NCBI GenBank assembly: GCA_964017065.1
Contig: OZ024790.1
Location: 11,048,403 to 11,112,402, forward strand
DNA length: 64,000 nucleotides
Direction: 5' to 3'
Source: Haliclona indistincta
Lineage: Eukaryota > Porifera > Demospongiae > Haplosclerida > Chalinidae
Made by a program: the position numbers and the translations under genes. Shown here in pieces: positions 25,701 to 37,090 of this stretch (position 1 is its first letter; the number at the start of each line of letters is the position of its first letter). Below the pieces are notes generated by a model. That model worked only from the letters and a program-made list of their open reading frames with translations, was not told the origin of the DNA and did not search any database.

Positions 25701-28700
25701 CTAACATACACACCTTTGTCTAGCTATAGGACAATTGCTACTGCTGATAGTGGCTACTAGGCTAACATACACACCTTTGTCTAGCTATAGGACAATTGCT
25801 ACTGCTGATAGTGGCTACTAGGCTAACATACACACCTTTGTCTAGCTATAGGACAATTCCTACTGCTGATAGTGGCTACTAGGCTAACATACACACCTTT
25901 GTCTAGCTATAGGACAATTGCTACTGCTGATAGTGGCTACTAGGCGTACATACACACCTTTGTCTAGCTATAGGACAATTCCTACTGCTGATAGTGGCTA
26001 CTAGGCGTACATACACTCCGTTGTCTAGCTGTAGGTCATTTTGCTACTATTGCTAGGCACTGCAATTTGTTGCTAATCTTTTGCCTGAGTCCTGCAGGCA
26101 ATGGATCATTTTGCTGATCTGAATAGGAGGAGATGCTTCAACCGTTAGCGGACCAGGAAGAAGACGGAGCAGGGGGACTACTCGGTGTTGTTGCAGCTAC
26201 AAGATGACGCCTAGAACTATAACCATTCACTGTGTACGTTGCAGTCTATCAGCAAGCACTCATCAACCATGTAATTTCATTGACACTTTCACGCCTCCAT
26301 TACTCCACTAACTGACATCTTTGTGCGTTGTGCATTCATCCTCATAAGTAGTATCACCATACGATCAGCATGTGCTGGCAAATTTTCAGTTTCACTTCCC
26401 CATGTTCACAAATAACCCTTTCGGGACTGAAATGTTGTCAAAAGACAACAGCTCATTAGTATTCATAATAATACAATTGCTAATGATATGCTAATGATAT
26501 TCAGGCGGCTTCAAGTAGCGTGAAACCACCTGCTTTGTCGGCGCCAAGTCGGATCTTTTATCTTTACAAGCTTCCGCTGTCGGCGCTTTGAAGATCAAAG
26601 GGAAAACTGAGTGAACAACTCTTTTTTTTTTTTTTTTTTGAAGTGAAACATCAGTATTGTGCTTGTATGATCATCTCTGTGTGCAGTGCTTGCTGGCGCA
26701 TAGCCGCGTAACAGCCATGGGTTGCGGGAAGCAAGCGCCAATGGTTAGTCCGTCGTAGACACTAAAATAGTGGACCAGAAGAGTCTAGTGACCAGCATGA
26801 GCTTCAAGCAACAACTACAAAGCTCTGGTAGCTTTAGAAGCATTGCCAGGCTTGCACATGGCAGCATAGAGCGCTAAACTGACTAAAGATGTAACACCAG
26901 ATCATGGGTGATGCTGCAGACAGTGTGATCATGCCTAGAGTACTACAGGAGCGTGGTAGTGTTGCCACTGACCTAGTAGATGTCTCAGCAGAGAACCTTG
27001 GGGCTGTCAGTGAATGACATGCTGGTTTCAGCCGTCCAGGTGCTGTCTAGCGTTTCAAATGCAAGAAGGACTACAGGTGAATCGCTTGTCAGTAATTGTA
27101 AAGCAATTCGACACCTAAAATCGACTACAGAATCAGGCAAAGGTGGGTACAAAAGCACGCCATTTTCTAACAGTACCAGAGAAGAAACCACACCTACCGT
27201 AATAACCACACCCTGTTACGCCCTATCTACAGTAGCCACACCCTATCAACGTGGTTCGGCTGTCGCACTGTAAGGGTTAACACTGCAGCTAGTTACCAAA
27301 TCTATCAGTTGCTTGACAAGACTATCCAGCTGTGTACATACATGTGGCAAAATGAATAGGTTTTTCAATAACAAGTTGAAGTATACCGATCCCGTACCTC
27401 ATCATCTGAGTAGTGATTAATTGAGTTGCCAATTGCCGAATCTTTCAGCCGTTCGATTTTTTTCCAGTGGCTACCAAGGAGTATGCTTCTGTTTTGAGAT
27501 TGGATAGTACCTTCCACAAGTGCCCTAAAATATTTCTAACAATAATTAAAACATTAACACTAGTTTCACTTTCTTAAATATACTTGTTGTACTGATGGGC
27601 ACACAGCACTATTTTTTAATCTCTGCTCTTCTGTTTCCACCATGTACTAAAGTAAAGTATAAGTTTACACTCTTATCATTCACACCACAGTCGTTTCCAA
27701 ATGTTAGCCTATAGGAAGTCCCTTTTATACAATGTAAGTAAATCAAGTGATGTTTTTATTTTATGATCACCTCAATGTCACGAGATACTATGACTTTCCA
27801 TCCTTTAGGAATGTTTTGGTTGATTCATTCTTCAGGATACCTTGGTTCACAATCAGTCTATAAGAACATGATTTTATATTATAGTTGCAATTATGCAGCT
27901 TACAATAACACATTAGTATATGAAGCATTCCGACCACCTAAAGGGTCCAGATAGAAGACCTCTTTGTGAGAAGTATCAATCCCCTATTATTATAAAATAG
28001 TTTCTAACTGTATACTTTGCAATTATTATACAGCCAAAAAGCAATGATAGCTTACAGCTAAACAGCAGTGCCTGCCCTGCACATTTGCTGCCATTAACAG
28101 TAATTCTGTGCCATCAAGTGTCTGTATCAATAGAGTTTCGTAGTGAGCATTTATTATTCTGAGTTCACTTACAGGTATCCATGAAAACACCAGAGTTATC
28201 AATCAATGCTTTAGTCATGAGAAGTGATTGTCAATCACATGAACCTATATAGATTGAGGTATTAAAAAAACAGATGATAAAACAGAATGGTTGTAACCTT
28301 TCTGGTAGCATCTATGGCGAATATATATCTTCAACATTGCATCAATCATCTGCAATTTGTAAATTTTAACAAAAAAATTATTGCTTACTTCGCCAGTCAG
28401 ATCCTTTCCTGCTATCAAATAACTAAGGTGTTGATGATAGACCACTGCTTCTACTTCTCTAAGAATAAACTGCTTGCTCTTACAGCTCAAAACAACCCTT
28501 GTACCTGCATGCTGGTGTAAATGATGGCATAGATTGAACTTGCATCCTATGTCACAAACCTTTTGCATCTCCAACCCTGTAAGAGGTGTTAACCATACAA
28601 CATCTACAGTATGGTCTGTAATGGCATCAGAGTAACATTGAGAAGAACTTGCAGTTACTAATCTATTCACATCTACGAAGAGTAAAAGCTGATGGGTATA

Positions 28701-29420
28701 TTCAACTATATAGTTACACATTATACCTTGGTTATATAACGGTTTCAGAGTGAGAATTGTAGGCTGAAAGAACAATGCAGTCATGTTGCTTGGTAACTGT
28801 AGAAGTGTTTCATCTGCAAAAGACTGTAAAAGTAATAATTATAACAACTTTTACAACTGTACCATGGCCAGTGTTGTCAAAAATAGAGTTGTACGACAAT
28901 GGAAGAACCTCAATTGCTACATCTGCAAAACATTTGCTCTACAGATATTGATTGTTAATTTGTTAGATACCTCGATCAGTGATGTCAGAGTAAGCCAAGT
29001 CATTATGATGTAGAAGAGTTCTAATGTAAAGTTTCACATGTACCTTGGTCATTAGAAGTGTTGCATGGTGATGAAACAGCTTTGCTGTCATGACATGCGA
29101 GTCCTATAATTGTACATCCATGCACAATAATAATAGCTACAAGTTTACTACTGAAGCTTTATACCTGCTGTTGTTGCCATCAATCTTCTCATCTCTCCAA
29201 TACACACATGCATTCTTGTTCTTTTCTCAATGTCTTTAACAGCTTGGTCATTTATTCTTTCATTGCGTTGATGCAGAATCAGTCGCATCAAAAAATGTGA
29301 CTGCATGCAAGGTGACATATTGTCAAATCTCTCTTCACTGCTCTGTGGAGTTGTTCTGCAACTTGTGTGTTTAGCTGGCCTGCAAGCTGAGGGACAAACT
29401 TTTTCCTTCTCAGGATCTCT
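19745..29420 (-). CDS. Unidentified multi-exon gene (likely degenerate), split by a 7.3-kb insertion
   Basis: I do not recognise this protein. Exons with matching phases on the minus strand include 29165-29400 (..HFLMRLILHQRNERIND..), 29044-29104, 28971-29020, 28863-28938 (SKCFADVAIEVLPLSYNSIF), 28727-28813 (PSNMTALFFQPTILTLKP), 28389-28672 (VTASSSQCYSDAITDHTVDV..), 28298-28349 and 28174-28208. The chain breaks there. Further plausible exons lie at 27400-27960. A C-terminus reads DENLEFRLAHDILFRE then AMKLALMNCNPEMSNEDIM..LYG-stop at about 19745-19928. Removing the TTAA-flanked block 19929-27280 rejoins an open exon (VTSCSVNADENLEF). No transposase motif is visible. It could be a captured host gene or cargo. 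Confidence 0.4.
19929..20789 (+). mobile_element. P unit, copy 1 (861 bp)
   Basis: Begins CCCTTTCGGGACTGAAATG, followed by a stem-loop GTTGTCAAAAGACAAC. It ends CACTGTAAGGG and contains a 17-19-nt poly-T. A 97-aa ORF (20493-20786) and its reverse shadow have no recognisable domain. The structure is that of a non-autonomous TTAA element. Confidence 0.75.
20790..26411 (+). repeat. Three tandem 1874-bp higher-order repeats
   Basis: Units start at 20790, 22664 and 24538 (ATAATCTTAGTTTTGTCC), with a constant 1874-bp offset and no differences noticed on inspection. Each contains a coding-looking exon (acceptor AATAG, then ALCYDNYLTDDPGDQG to FDSEDEFHE, donor GTGCGG), an ATA/ATAAT-rich stretch, about 17 copies of a 60-bp minisatellite, and a unique tail. 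Confidence 0.95.
21220..22300 (+). repeat. 60-bp minisatellite within each 1874-bp unit
   Basis: Monomer CTAACATACACACCTTTGTC TAGCTATAGGACAATT followed by GCTACTGCTGATAGTGGCTACTAGG. About 17 copies, with edge variants (CTCCGTTGTCTAGATCTAGG) at the left. The same array recurs at about 23094-24174 and 24968-26048. Confidence 0.95.
26416..27276 (+). mobile_element. P unit, copy 2 (861 bp)
   Basis: Reads the same as copy 1 wherever compared, including the identical 97-codon ORF at 26980-27273. It ends at the outer TTAA. Confidence 0.75.
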
Positions 29421-30729
29421 CTTTTTTGCTTGGTGTTTTGTTCATTGTGATGACTGACAAGATTAAACTACATGGACTATTGTCTCTTAGTCATGTGTCT
29501 TGTGTATTGTATCATGTAGCCCTTAATTCATGCTCTCCTTGTGTTGCTACACTAGTACTTCCTCTTCCTGTCACCTTGTTGTATATCAGACTGTCAGTAC
29601 TCAGTGTACTCAGATTTGCTAATATCAATTCTCATAATATACTTCTGAGTATATCACATTCATGAAGAACATCAAAAAGGCAATAACGGTCAGAAACACC
29701 TAAATATTAACATCTATTGTAGTATGTATAAGTGTAGTGTAGTATATGTGTAGTATGTAGGTATCTGAGCAAGTAGCTCGGCATAGCTACCATAGACACC
29801 TGGAGGCCTTTTCAGTGCCATAGACACCAATGCACGCAAGCAAATTAAACAAGCAAGCAAGCAAGCAGGCAGGCAAGGAAGCAGGATGATATGTTCAATG
29901 AGTAATTGATTAGCGGATCGCTCAACAGTGACACTGAGTGTAGACTGAAGAATTCAAACTCACTGAAGAATACGCAAGACCGTTAAGCTAATTCTCTTGA
30001 AGTACAATGGAGCTGCAGCTGCACACGTGTGAATTAATTAGCTGCTGGCTAGTACATAGCATAATAATATTCCACTACAACAACAATTATTGTATATTGA
30101 TTTTTCTACATGATGCTATTATTACTATTGCGAAGATGATCATTCAGCACTGCATACATGACTATAAAAGTTAATCAGTTCATAGTGCCGGCATAGATAA
30201 TGGTGGCGGGAAGTACATTGTGTAGCTATCTCCTGATCAACTGCAAAGGAAGAAGAAAACAAAAAATAATACATGTGTATAGGTATAATTATAGCTGTCT
30301 CTTATTACTGTTAAAACGGCCGTATGATGCAGACTGCAATATACAACAACTGATGGGTACCATAGAAACATTATTTTGGTGGGTGTGGTACTAACAGCAT
30401 CTATGACTACAGTATCAAGAACGACATGCATGTATTTCTATATAAAGAGAGATAACAGGAGATATATAACATATCATGTGGAAAGCTAGAACATGATCAA
30501 GACACACATAATGATCTAGATCAACGGATATTACTGAGAACTGGCCTATAGTTCATGGTGTAGATATATCACACAGATACACGTTAACAACAGAGTCTGC
30601 ACAGTATTGGATCTATTGTCTTACGCCATTTCCAGATCTATATGGAGCAATGAACTGCTACCCAGTCAACTCCGCTGCTAATGTTGATGATCACGAGAAG
30701 GCGACTTGAACCATGCACTGGTCATGTGT
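29421..30729. other. AT-rich stretch without a supported gene
   Basis: Contains short GTAGTGTAGTATATG and GCAAGCAAGCAAGC repeats. ORFs of 60-80 codons lack any recognisable features. It lies between the unidentified minus-strand gene and the right satellite arm. Confidence 0.5.
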
Positions 30730-31607
30730 TCGACAGGAAGTTTGGTAGGCCTGAGAGTGCATTGAGTGTGGACAGGTACGTCTGATAGAGTGCATAGACT
30801 AACCTGAGAGTGCATCAAGAGATGACAGGTCTGATAGAGTGGATAGACTAGCCTGAGAGTGCATCAAGAGATGACAGGTCTGATAGAATGGATAGACTAG
30901 CCTGAGAGTGCATCAAGAGATGACAGGTCAGATAGAATGGATAGACTAACCTGAGAGTGCATCAAGAGATGACAGGATAGACTGACTAACCTGAGAGTGC
31001 ATCAAGAGATGACAAGTCTGATAGAATGGATAGACTAGCCTGAGAGTGCATCAAGAGATGACAGGTCTGATAGAATGGAGACTAGCCTGAGAGTGCATCA
31101 AGAGATGACAGGTCAGATAGAGTGGATAGACTAGCCTGAGAGTGCATCAAGAGATTACAGGTCTGATAGAATGCACTAGCCTGAGAGTGCATCAAGAGAT
31201 GACAGGTCTGATAGAATGCACTAGCCTGAGAGTGCATCAAGAGATGACAGGTCTGATAGAGTGCATAGACTAGCCTGAGAGTGCAGGTTGGCTTGCAACT
31301 CAACGGTGGAGAGTCTGGAGACTGTGTGGCAGCTAGCCTGTGCACGAATACAGTTCCGGCCTAGTAGTCGTCATCCAGTGTGCCACAGACATTGCAGTAG
31401 GTTGAGCACGCTGGCGTGCACTTGAGCTCGGCCTTATCTATAGATCACGAGAAGGCGACTTGAGCCATGCGCTGGTCATGTGTTCGACAGGAAGTTTGGT
31501 GGGCGTAGCACTGGCCTGAGAGTGCATCTGATGGGCGTGGTACTGGCCTGAGAGTGCATCGGCCTGAGACTGCATCGGGATGACAAGTCTATATGGCCAA
31601 AGCTGTC
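30730..31607 (-). repeat. Right subterminal satellite arm, inverted relative to the left arm
   Basis: About 12 units of CCTGAGAGTGCATCAAGAGATGACAGG, the reverse complement of the 18.5-19.5 kb array. The unique head (31290-31610: CTCAACGGTGGAG.., GCAGTAGGTTGAGCACGCTG, TCACGAGAAGGCGACTTGA) also matches 18450-18770 in inverse. It ends at GTCCGG, the pogo-like terminus. Confidence 0.9.
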
Positions 31608-32150
31608 CGGTTAACCCTTTAACTACTAAATTATCTTGCTGAAATTTTAACCTCGTAAATGCTGACCACTTCTATCGTGAATATCTCGTGTGTCTTTTGT
31701 GCTACTGGTCTCAAATTTGCGTCCTTTTATGCCAGTGAGTAGCCGCAATTGCCCACACTCAAGTCGGTCGATATGCCCCTCCCACTTCGAAATTGAAGAC
31801 AATAAAGTGCAGCGACCTCGTCAAATTTTGCTCAAAGTTAGTACTTTGGGGCCAGTACTGGCTCGATTTAAGGTGTGAAAAACGTTCTGCTCGTGTTGAG
31901 AACCGGTTCTCACAGTTCTCGTGGTTCTCACTTTTCTTTTTGGCATCTCCTGTTCGCTCTCGCGAATGATAGATCAAGTCTTTGCAGCACTTACTTCCAG
32001 CAGTCAATGTACGAGGTCTGAAGTTTCACGTGCGCAGTAGTACGTGGAATTCGACCACGGACGGGTTCTATCAATTGTGCACTAGATCGCTTATAATTTT
32101 AGAGAGAAGTGAAGGTAAATCTACTAATGTTCTACTGTTACACAGTCGGA

Positions 32151-35100
32151 TTATTGTGGTTCTTGTTCCTGTACTACTCTACTGTGCTTGGAGGGTGCCA
32201 CTGGTCTTCGTCCATGTGAATAGCACCACTCTATATATGCGTTTCTACGCCTAACCATTCTGTGGAGGTAGAAGTGGTGATGAGTCTTGGGCATTGATGA
32301 CAAAATGCGCTTGTATCTAAAAGAGACCCAAATAATAATATTATAACCATAGCCAGGTAAATCCTTGCTCTATACCTTGACAACCAGGCAAAAGTTTGCT
32401 CACAGCACATAGAATTGTATTCTGGGTGACTCTCCTTGATCTGTGCTGGGCTGTACACCTCACGGCATCTCTGGTCTCTATGGTTGGCAATATGCAGGCT
32501 GTCTATCACTTTCTGGACGTCCATCCACAGCATGCTGAGGTGGCCAGGTAGTGGTAGTGGTTTCTTTGCCACTTTTAAGTTGTCGAGGTGGCACATGTTG
32601 TCATATGACAAGATGACTTGCTTTCTCTCTTCTTTGTCAAGGTGACCCAGTGCTGCTATCATCCAGTTTAGAACAATGAGAAATACTTGTGCAGGCCCTT
32701 CTGACCTAAGAGTACAATTTATATGAACATAATTTTCGTTACCGGGGATATAAACAAACATGTAATGATATTCACAACTGTATTCATTTGTCTACTAGTA
32801 CATAGTACAGGGATTTTCTGGTGCTTTACTATCAGTCGAATCGCAACCGTACGGGAATACATTATTGCGTAAAAGTGTGCATTAAATAGCTTAACTAGAG
32901 TTCTAATGAACACATACCTGTGCGCTGAGCTAGGAGCTAAACACCTGCATTACTGCAACAGACCTAGCCCATAGACAGCTCCAGAATAATAGATGATAGC
33001 ATACATGCACTAACAATTGATTGGCACATCACAGAAGGCCTCAAGAAAGGCTGATACTGTAGCTATAATAAGATTTTGCGCGCGCGTCTCTCTGGGCTCT
33101 GACGTACTGCACATGTGAGACTGAGTGAGGACATCGACATGGATAGGAGGTTGGGTGACACACCCACAATACCGTAAAGTGCTCTTACAAGGACACGTAG
33201 CTTTAGATAGCCATGAATTAGCTGCTCGAACAATGCTTGCCAGCACAGAAAGCGTCTTCTTGTGACTATAAATTCAGTGAAGAAGCTGCAGAGAGAGTTT
33301 TTGTGGAGATTTTCGAGCGGTGAGACGTAAACAGGCGTGTTTTTTTGTCCACACACAAACACACACACATACCGACGGACACAACATAACCCTGGCGCAT
33401 ACTGCGCACGGGTAATTAACGCACACTTATTAATGCACACTTTTAGGTAAACAAAATAGCCAGCACTCGGTCGGAAAGTCACCTGGTATGGTCTAAAAGT
33501 TTTAGACCACAGTAGGCGGTGCATTATGCGATATAAAGCACTCGGGCGTGCTCAATTAATAACGGTCTCGAACACGTGATAATGCACTCGCCTTCGGATC
33601 GTGCATTATCAACGCGTTCGAGACCGTTACTGACCCCACCCTCGTGCTTTATATCGCGTAATGCACCGCCTATAGTGTGGTCTAAATATTACTTATTATT
33701 CAGACACAAATAGAACCACATGTGAATACAATTAATTGCCTGTCTATTCGGGACACCTTGGGAACCAATAAAACTGTCCTGATTAGAGAGGTGTCCTCAT
33801 TTCACAGGTTTATTAGTGCGGCATTCATAAGTGTTAGAGCACAAGTAACTCTAGAATTAACTCTCTATCACTTCTACAATTGTAGAGATGTACTTATTTC
33901 AGAGTGTCCGCAATAAATGTAGGTTTGACTGCAATGCGCAAAATAACGTAGTTGGTCAGTTATAATGGGGCTATCTGAAAAATCGGCCTGGGGTCTGACA
34001 TTTCCGACACTGGAACCCCTGTGTATAGCTTTTTAAACCATAGTATGAATAATTCTTTTTGATGTAACGAGCGTTAATGAGGGCTATAAATCGTGTACAG
34101 CCCGCACGCGTTTCAAGATGGCCGCCGCGTTCGAGAATCAACAAAGAAACCGGCGCTCGTGCTGCTCTGCGGTCTTCCTGCGACGTAAGATAGCCAGCAA
34201 GACGTCAGGCAAGCAGCGCACTGTGGTTTAAAGTAGTTATATACCTCACAGTCGGTGTTTAAGTATTTAAAACCCTCGGGCTTTAAATCGCTTAAACACC
34301 TCCTGATCGGTATATAACTACTATATAATTATCAGTTGTACTTACTGGTAAAGTGGTTGCCAAGTGTCAATGTGGCCACCACCTCTCACTACAAACAGGT
34401 GACCTCGCGTCCATTTCTGCAGAGTCTTCTTCCCTCCTGTATCTTTATTGCAGGATGTCTTTGTGGCCTCATCTTCATCAGTGTGATCAACTGCTGAAGA
34501 TAGCCCAGGATGTGTTTGCAATACTGTTGTAACACCTGTACGCATTTGTGTGAGATCATGCCATGCACAACATAACATGAAGCACCTTGACAATCAGCAG
34601 CAGTTTTTTCCTGCATCTGGTTTGTGGTAGCTGGTTTGGCTGTACTTTTACTCATCTTTTCGTGCTTACGATAGCCATGTAGGTCCGTGGGAAATCCTTG
34701 CTTTTCTGCCATTCGGCAATGTTCATTACAAAAAGCCATGCCAGTCATAGGCTGATTGGGGCAAGATGTAATGTATTTTAACTTCCCACCAAACACTTGA
34801 CCACTTCTTGCCACAGTGTACATACAAATTGGATATGTAATCTTCCAATTCCCATCCAATGACCAAAGAGTTCCACAGCCTGAAACAAATAAACAGAAGT
34901 ACTGAGATCGCAAAAATATTATGTCATACCTCTTTTCTTGCATTCTTCAGAGCAGTACTTGTGTGGGTATGGATTTGTAGATCTTTTTGAATCCACTTCA
35001 TCCATAAATGCCTCCCTGTCACTGTTCTCTTTCCACATGAATTTATCAACGTCACTTGTTAGCCTCAGCTCACTCTCTACCTCAAAGTTCCAAAAAGCCT

Positions 35101-36973
35101 CTGCCACATGTTTACGTGTAAGTTCTTCTGTGTGCTGCACTGTTAAACCCACTGATGACAAATGTGTAAGAATGTAGCTAATGTCATTGACATTATAGCA
35201 ACAGTAAATTAGAGTTCTTGTGAACACACACCCATGTGCTGCAGCAGGCAGTGCAAACGTGGTCTCGTCATGCGGCTACACCCAATTGAGGGTTGATACA
35301 CGCACAATGCCGTAAAGTGCTCTTACAAGGACCTGTAGCTATTAGAAAGCCATGGTCAGCCAGCCGCTCAAGCAAGATTCGTCAGGCGCTGAAAACGTCT
35401 TCACAGGACTATAAATTTAGTGGACAAGCAGCAGAGAGTGTTTTAGTGGTGATTTTCGAGTGGTAAGACACAAATGGGCGTGTTTTTGACAACACACGTA
35501 CATACGCATAATACAGACGAGCCCAAAAACATAACCCTCCCCGCATGCATACTGCGCACGGGTAATCATAGGCAGAGAGCTTCATGTAATGAACAAGCTA
35601 GTGCACTGCAGTACCCTCTTGGTGCAAAAGCACATGCTTGTTCAGGCTCATTGTGGCTCAACACACCCAGTTACCATAATGTTCTATCGGCAGTGAAGTT
35701 ATTAGAATACCATGAGCATAGAAAATAAACTTCCACATGCAACTAAACCTCTTTGGAGGAATATAAACTCCAATTAAGAACAAGCGGTAGAGAGCTATTT
35801 TCAAGTATTAAGACAGTAAAAAAGACATGTTTTGGACAAAATAATTACATAACAACCCAAACATTTAATTCTTCATACATCGCACATCCAAGGTAACCAC
35901 ATTATTCTCACCGGTGCCAGCTGGTTCTTTCACCAAAGGATTCCTGGAGAAGTATTCAGCTGTTCGCTTTAAAATCGCAGAATCTCTATTGACTTCATTG
36001 TAAATCTCAGCCCATGACTCAAATGATGTCCAAGCATGGTGTCTGTATACAAAGAAGATTGATAGGTTTCAACCTAGGTCACAAACTTGGGCTGCGCCTG
36101 ACAATCAGCCAGTCATGTATATACAGTCTGCAATTGTCATCATAATAACTCACCCAGCTGATGAAATCATAGAGCACAGTCGTCTGTCTATGTATGCTTG
36201 CTGTGTGCACCTCACCATCGGCTGTATGCTGTCATAGAAACGGTATCCGACTACACTATTACCGTACATGTCAGGATGGTAGTTTAGCTGGCAGCTGGTA
36301 CACCGAAGTGTTATTTTTGATGCTGGAATGGGACCGTCCTGTGAGTAATAAACTACTGACGTCGGGGCATTATTTGCTCTGAGAAATGAACTACACTGCA
36401 CACAAGTTACTGTTGGAGGGCCTAGAAAGCGCAAGTGCGGCACCCCCGAGTCCATTGTTGCTTTCCAGAGGCAGTCAACAGCAGGTGTGCCCATACAAGA
36501 CAAGTAACTGTTTTCATGTGAATCAACAGCTTCTATCGCAAACGGTACGGTAAACAAGACAGCTGAGAATCGTTTGGTGACTCGCCTGAACCAGCTCTCA
36601 CGATGTTCATAATGATGTCTTGCCTCCGATGGAGATAACAATGAGGAACGAATCTGCACGCTTGGGCGAGTAGAACAAATGTGGGCAAAGACAAATCAGC
36701 AACCAGTTCTTCCAGTGAACAGTCCGGCTTCCACGTCTTCTCTTGACTGCTCAGTCGGCAGCCATCAGTTTTGCGTTTTTTTGGTAATAACTGAGCGCTG
36801 CAAGAATACTGACGATCGGTAGCCGCAACATCCGTGTGGATAGAAGTAGAGAGGCTGCCCTTGACGAGCTTGTCAAGATCGTTGATAAAGGACTTCTTAC
36901 TCATTGCGGATAGGACTATAACTGAGGAACGTGCAAAACGAGGATGCAGCTGCTGCAATGAAACCCCACCCAT
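32151..36973 (-). CDS. KDZ-type transposase with CxC5/CxC6-like cysteine clusters, 7 exons
   Basis: Exons (minus): 36154-36973, 35912-36042, 34930-35151, 34586-34880, 34346-34535, 32376-32705 and 32151-32316. In order they give a basic N-terminus, a first cysteine cluster (CVQCSSFL..YYSQDGPIPASKITLRCTSC), HHAWTSFESWAEIYN, then CSEECKKRGCGTLWSLDGNWK with FCNEHC. The catalytic part follows: SYDNMCHL (first acid), DSLHIANHRDQRC, NSMCCEQTFAWLSRYK (Glu), RMVRRRNAYIEW. This arrangement matches Kyakuja-Dileera-Zisupton transposases, nuclear cut-and-paste enzymes. Two flaws: the frame shifts near 36650 in exon 1, and the junction between the fifth and sixth exons is out of phase (a small exon may be missed). 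It may therefore be inactive. Confidence 0.8.
32897..33413 (-). mobile_element. ACCCGTGC-ended MITE, copy 1 (KDZ intron)
   Basis: About 500 bp. Its reverse complement matches 39018-39539. The right end is GCGCACGGGT and the left end a decayed ACCTGTGCGC. ORFs at 33010-33524 are shadows. Confidence 0.7.
33501..33686. mobile_element. 186-bp foldback element
   Basis: Arms TTTAGACCACAGTAGGCGGTGC.. and the inverse ..GCACCGCCTATAGTGTGGTCTAAA. Inside lies a second palindrome around ACGGTCTCGAACACGTGATAATGCA / TGCATTATCAACGCGTTCGAGACCGT, so almost the whole element can form one long hairpin. Confidence 0.85.
34232..34322. repeat. 91-bp hairpin (AGTAGTTATATA..TATATAACTACT)
   Basis: Inverted arms GTAGTTATATACC..GTGTTTAAG and CTTAAACACC..GGTATATAACTAC. 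It lies at the 3' side of the KDZ 34346-34535 exon donor. Probably a small foldback transposon. Confidence 0.75.
35229..35563 (-). mobile_element. ACCCGTGC-ended MITE, copy 2 (KDZ intron, internally deleted)
   Basis: Shares CGTAAAGTGCTCTTACAAGG, the AGCAGAGAGTGTTTT block and the GCGCACGGGT end with copies 1 and 3 but is shorter by about 180 bp. Confidence 0.7.
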
Positions 36974-37090
36974 AAATTTATCATCACTTTCCTTGTACGT
37001 AGTGCTTGCTAAAGCGCTATATTCTAGCTATTTCGTCTGATAGAGGAGAGGTGACAGTTGCAAGCATGCGCAGACAACTGCTTTTCCCAC
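36974..37090. promoter_or_regulatory. Bidirectional promoter between KDZ transposase and ATPase-PHD genes
   Basis: Only 117 bp separate the two start codons, so the genes are probably co-expressed from one divergent promoter. No TATA box is obvious. This is inferred from spacing. Confidence 0.5.

Larger units (their letters stand above)
19929..27276. mobile_element. 7.3-kb TTAA-flanked composite element, P-R-R-R-P structure
   Basis: TTAA at 19925-19928 and 27277-27280 flank ends CCCTTTCGGGACTG.. and ..CACTGTAAGGG. Inside are two 861-bp copies of a unit P (19929-20789 and 26416-27276) that appear identical, bracketing three 1874-bp units R. The inner junctions of P are followed or preceded by ATAA instead of TTAA. 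Ends CCC..GGG with TTAA resemble piggyBac-type targeting. Confidence 0.85.

Noticed and set aside
19929..27276. Autonomous piggyBac transposase in the composite
   Set aside because: TTAA and CCC..GGG ends fit, but no DDD/E transposase domain was found in P or R.
33063..33524. 153-aa minus ORF
   Set aside because: Lies over the ACCCGTGC MITE and foldback in a KDZ intron. No domain, not conserved in the other two MITE copies.
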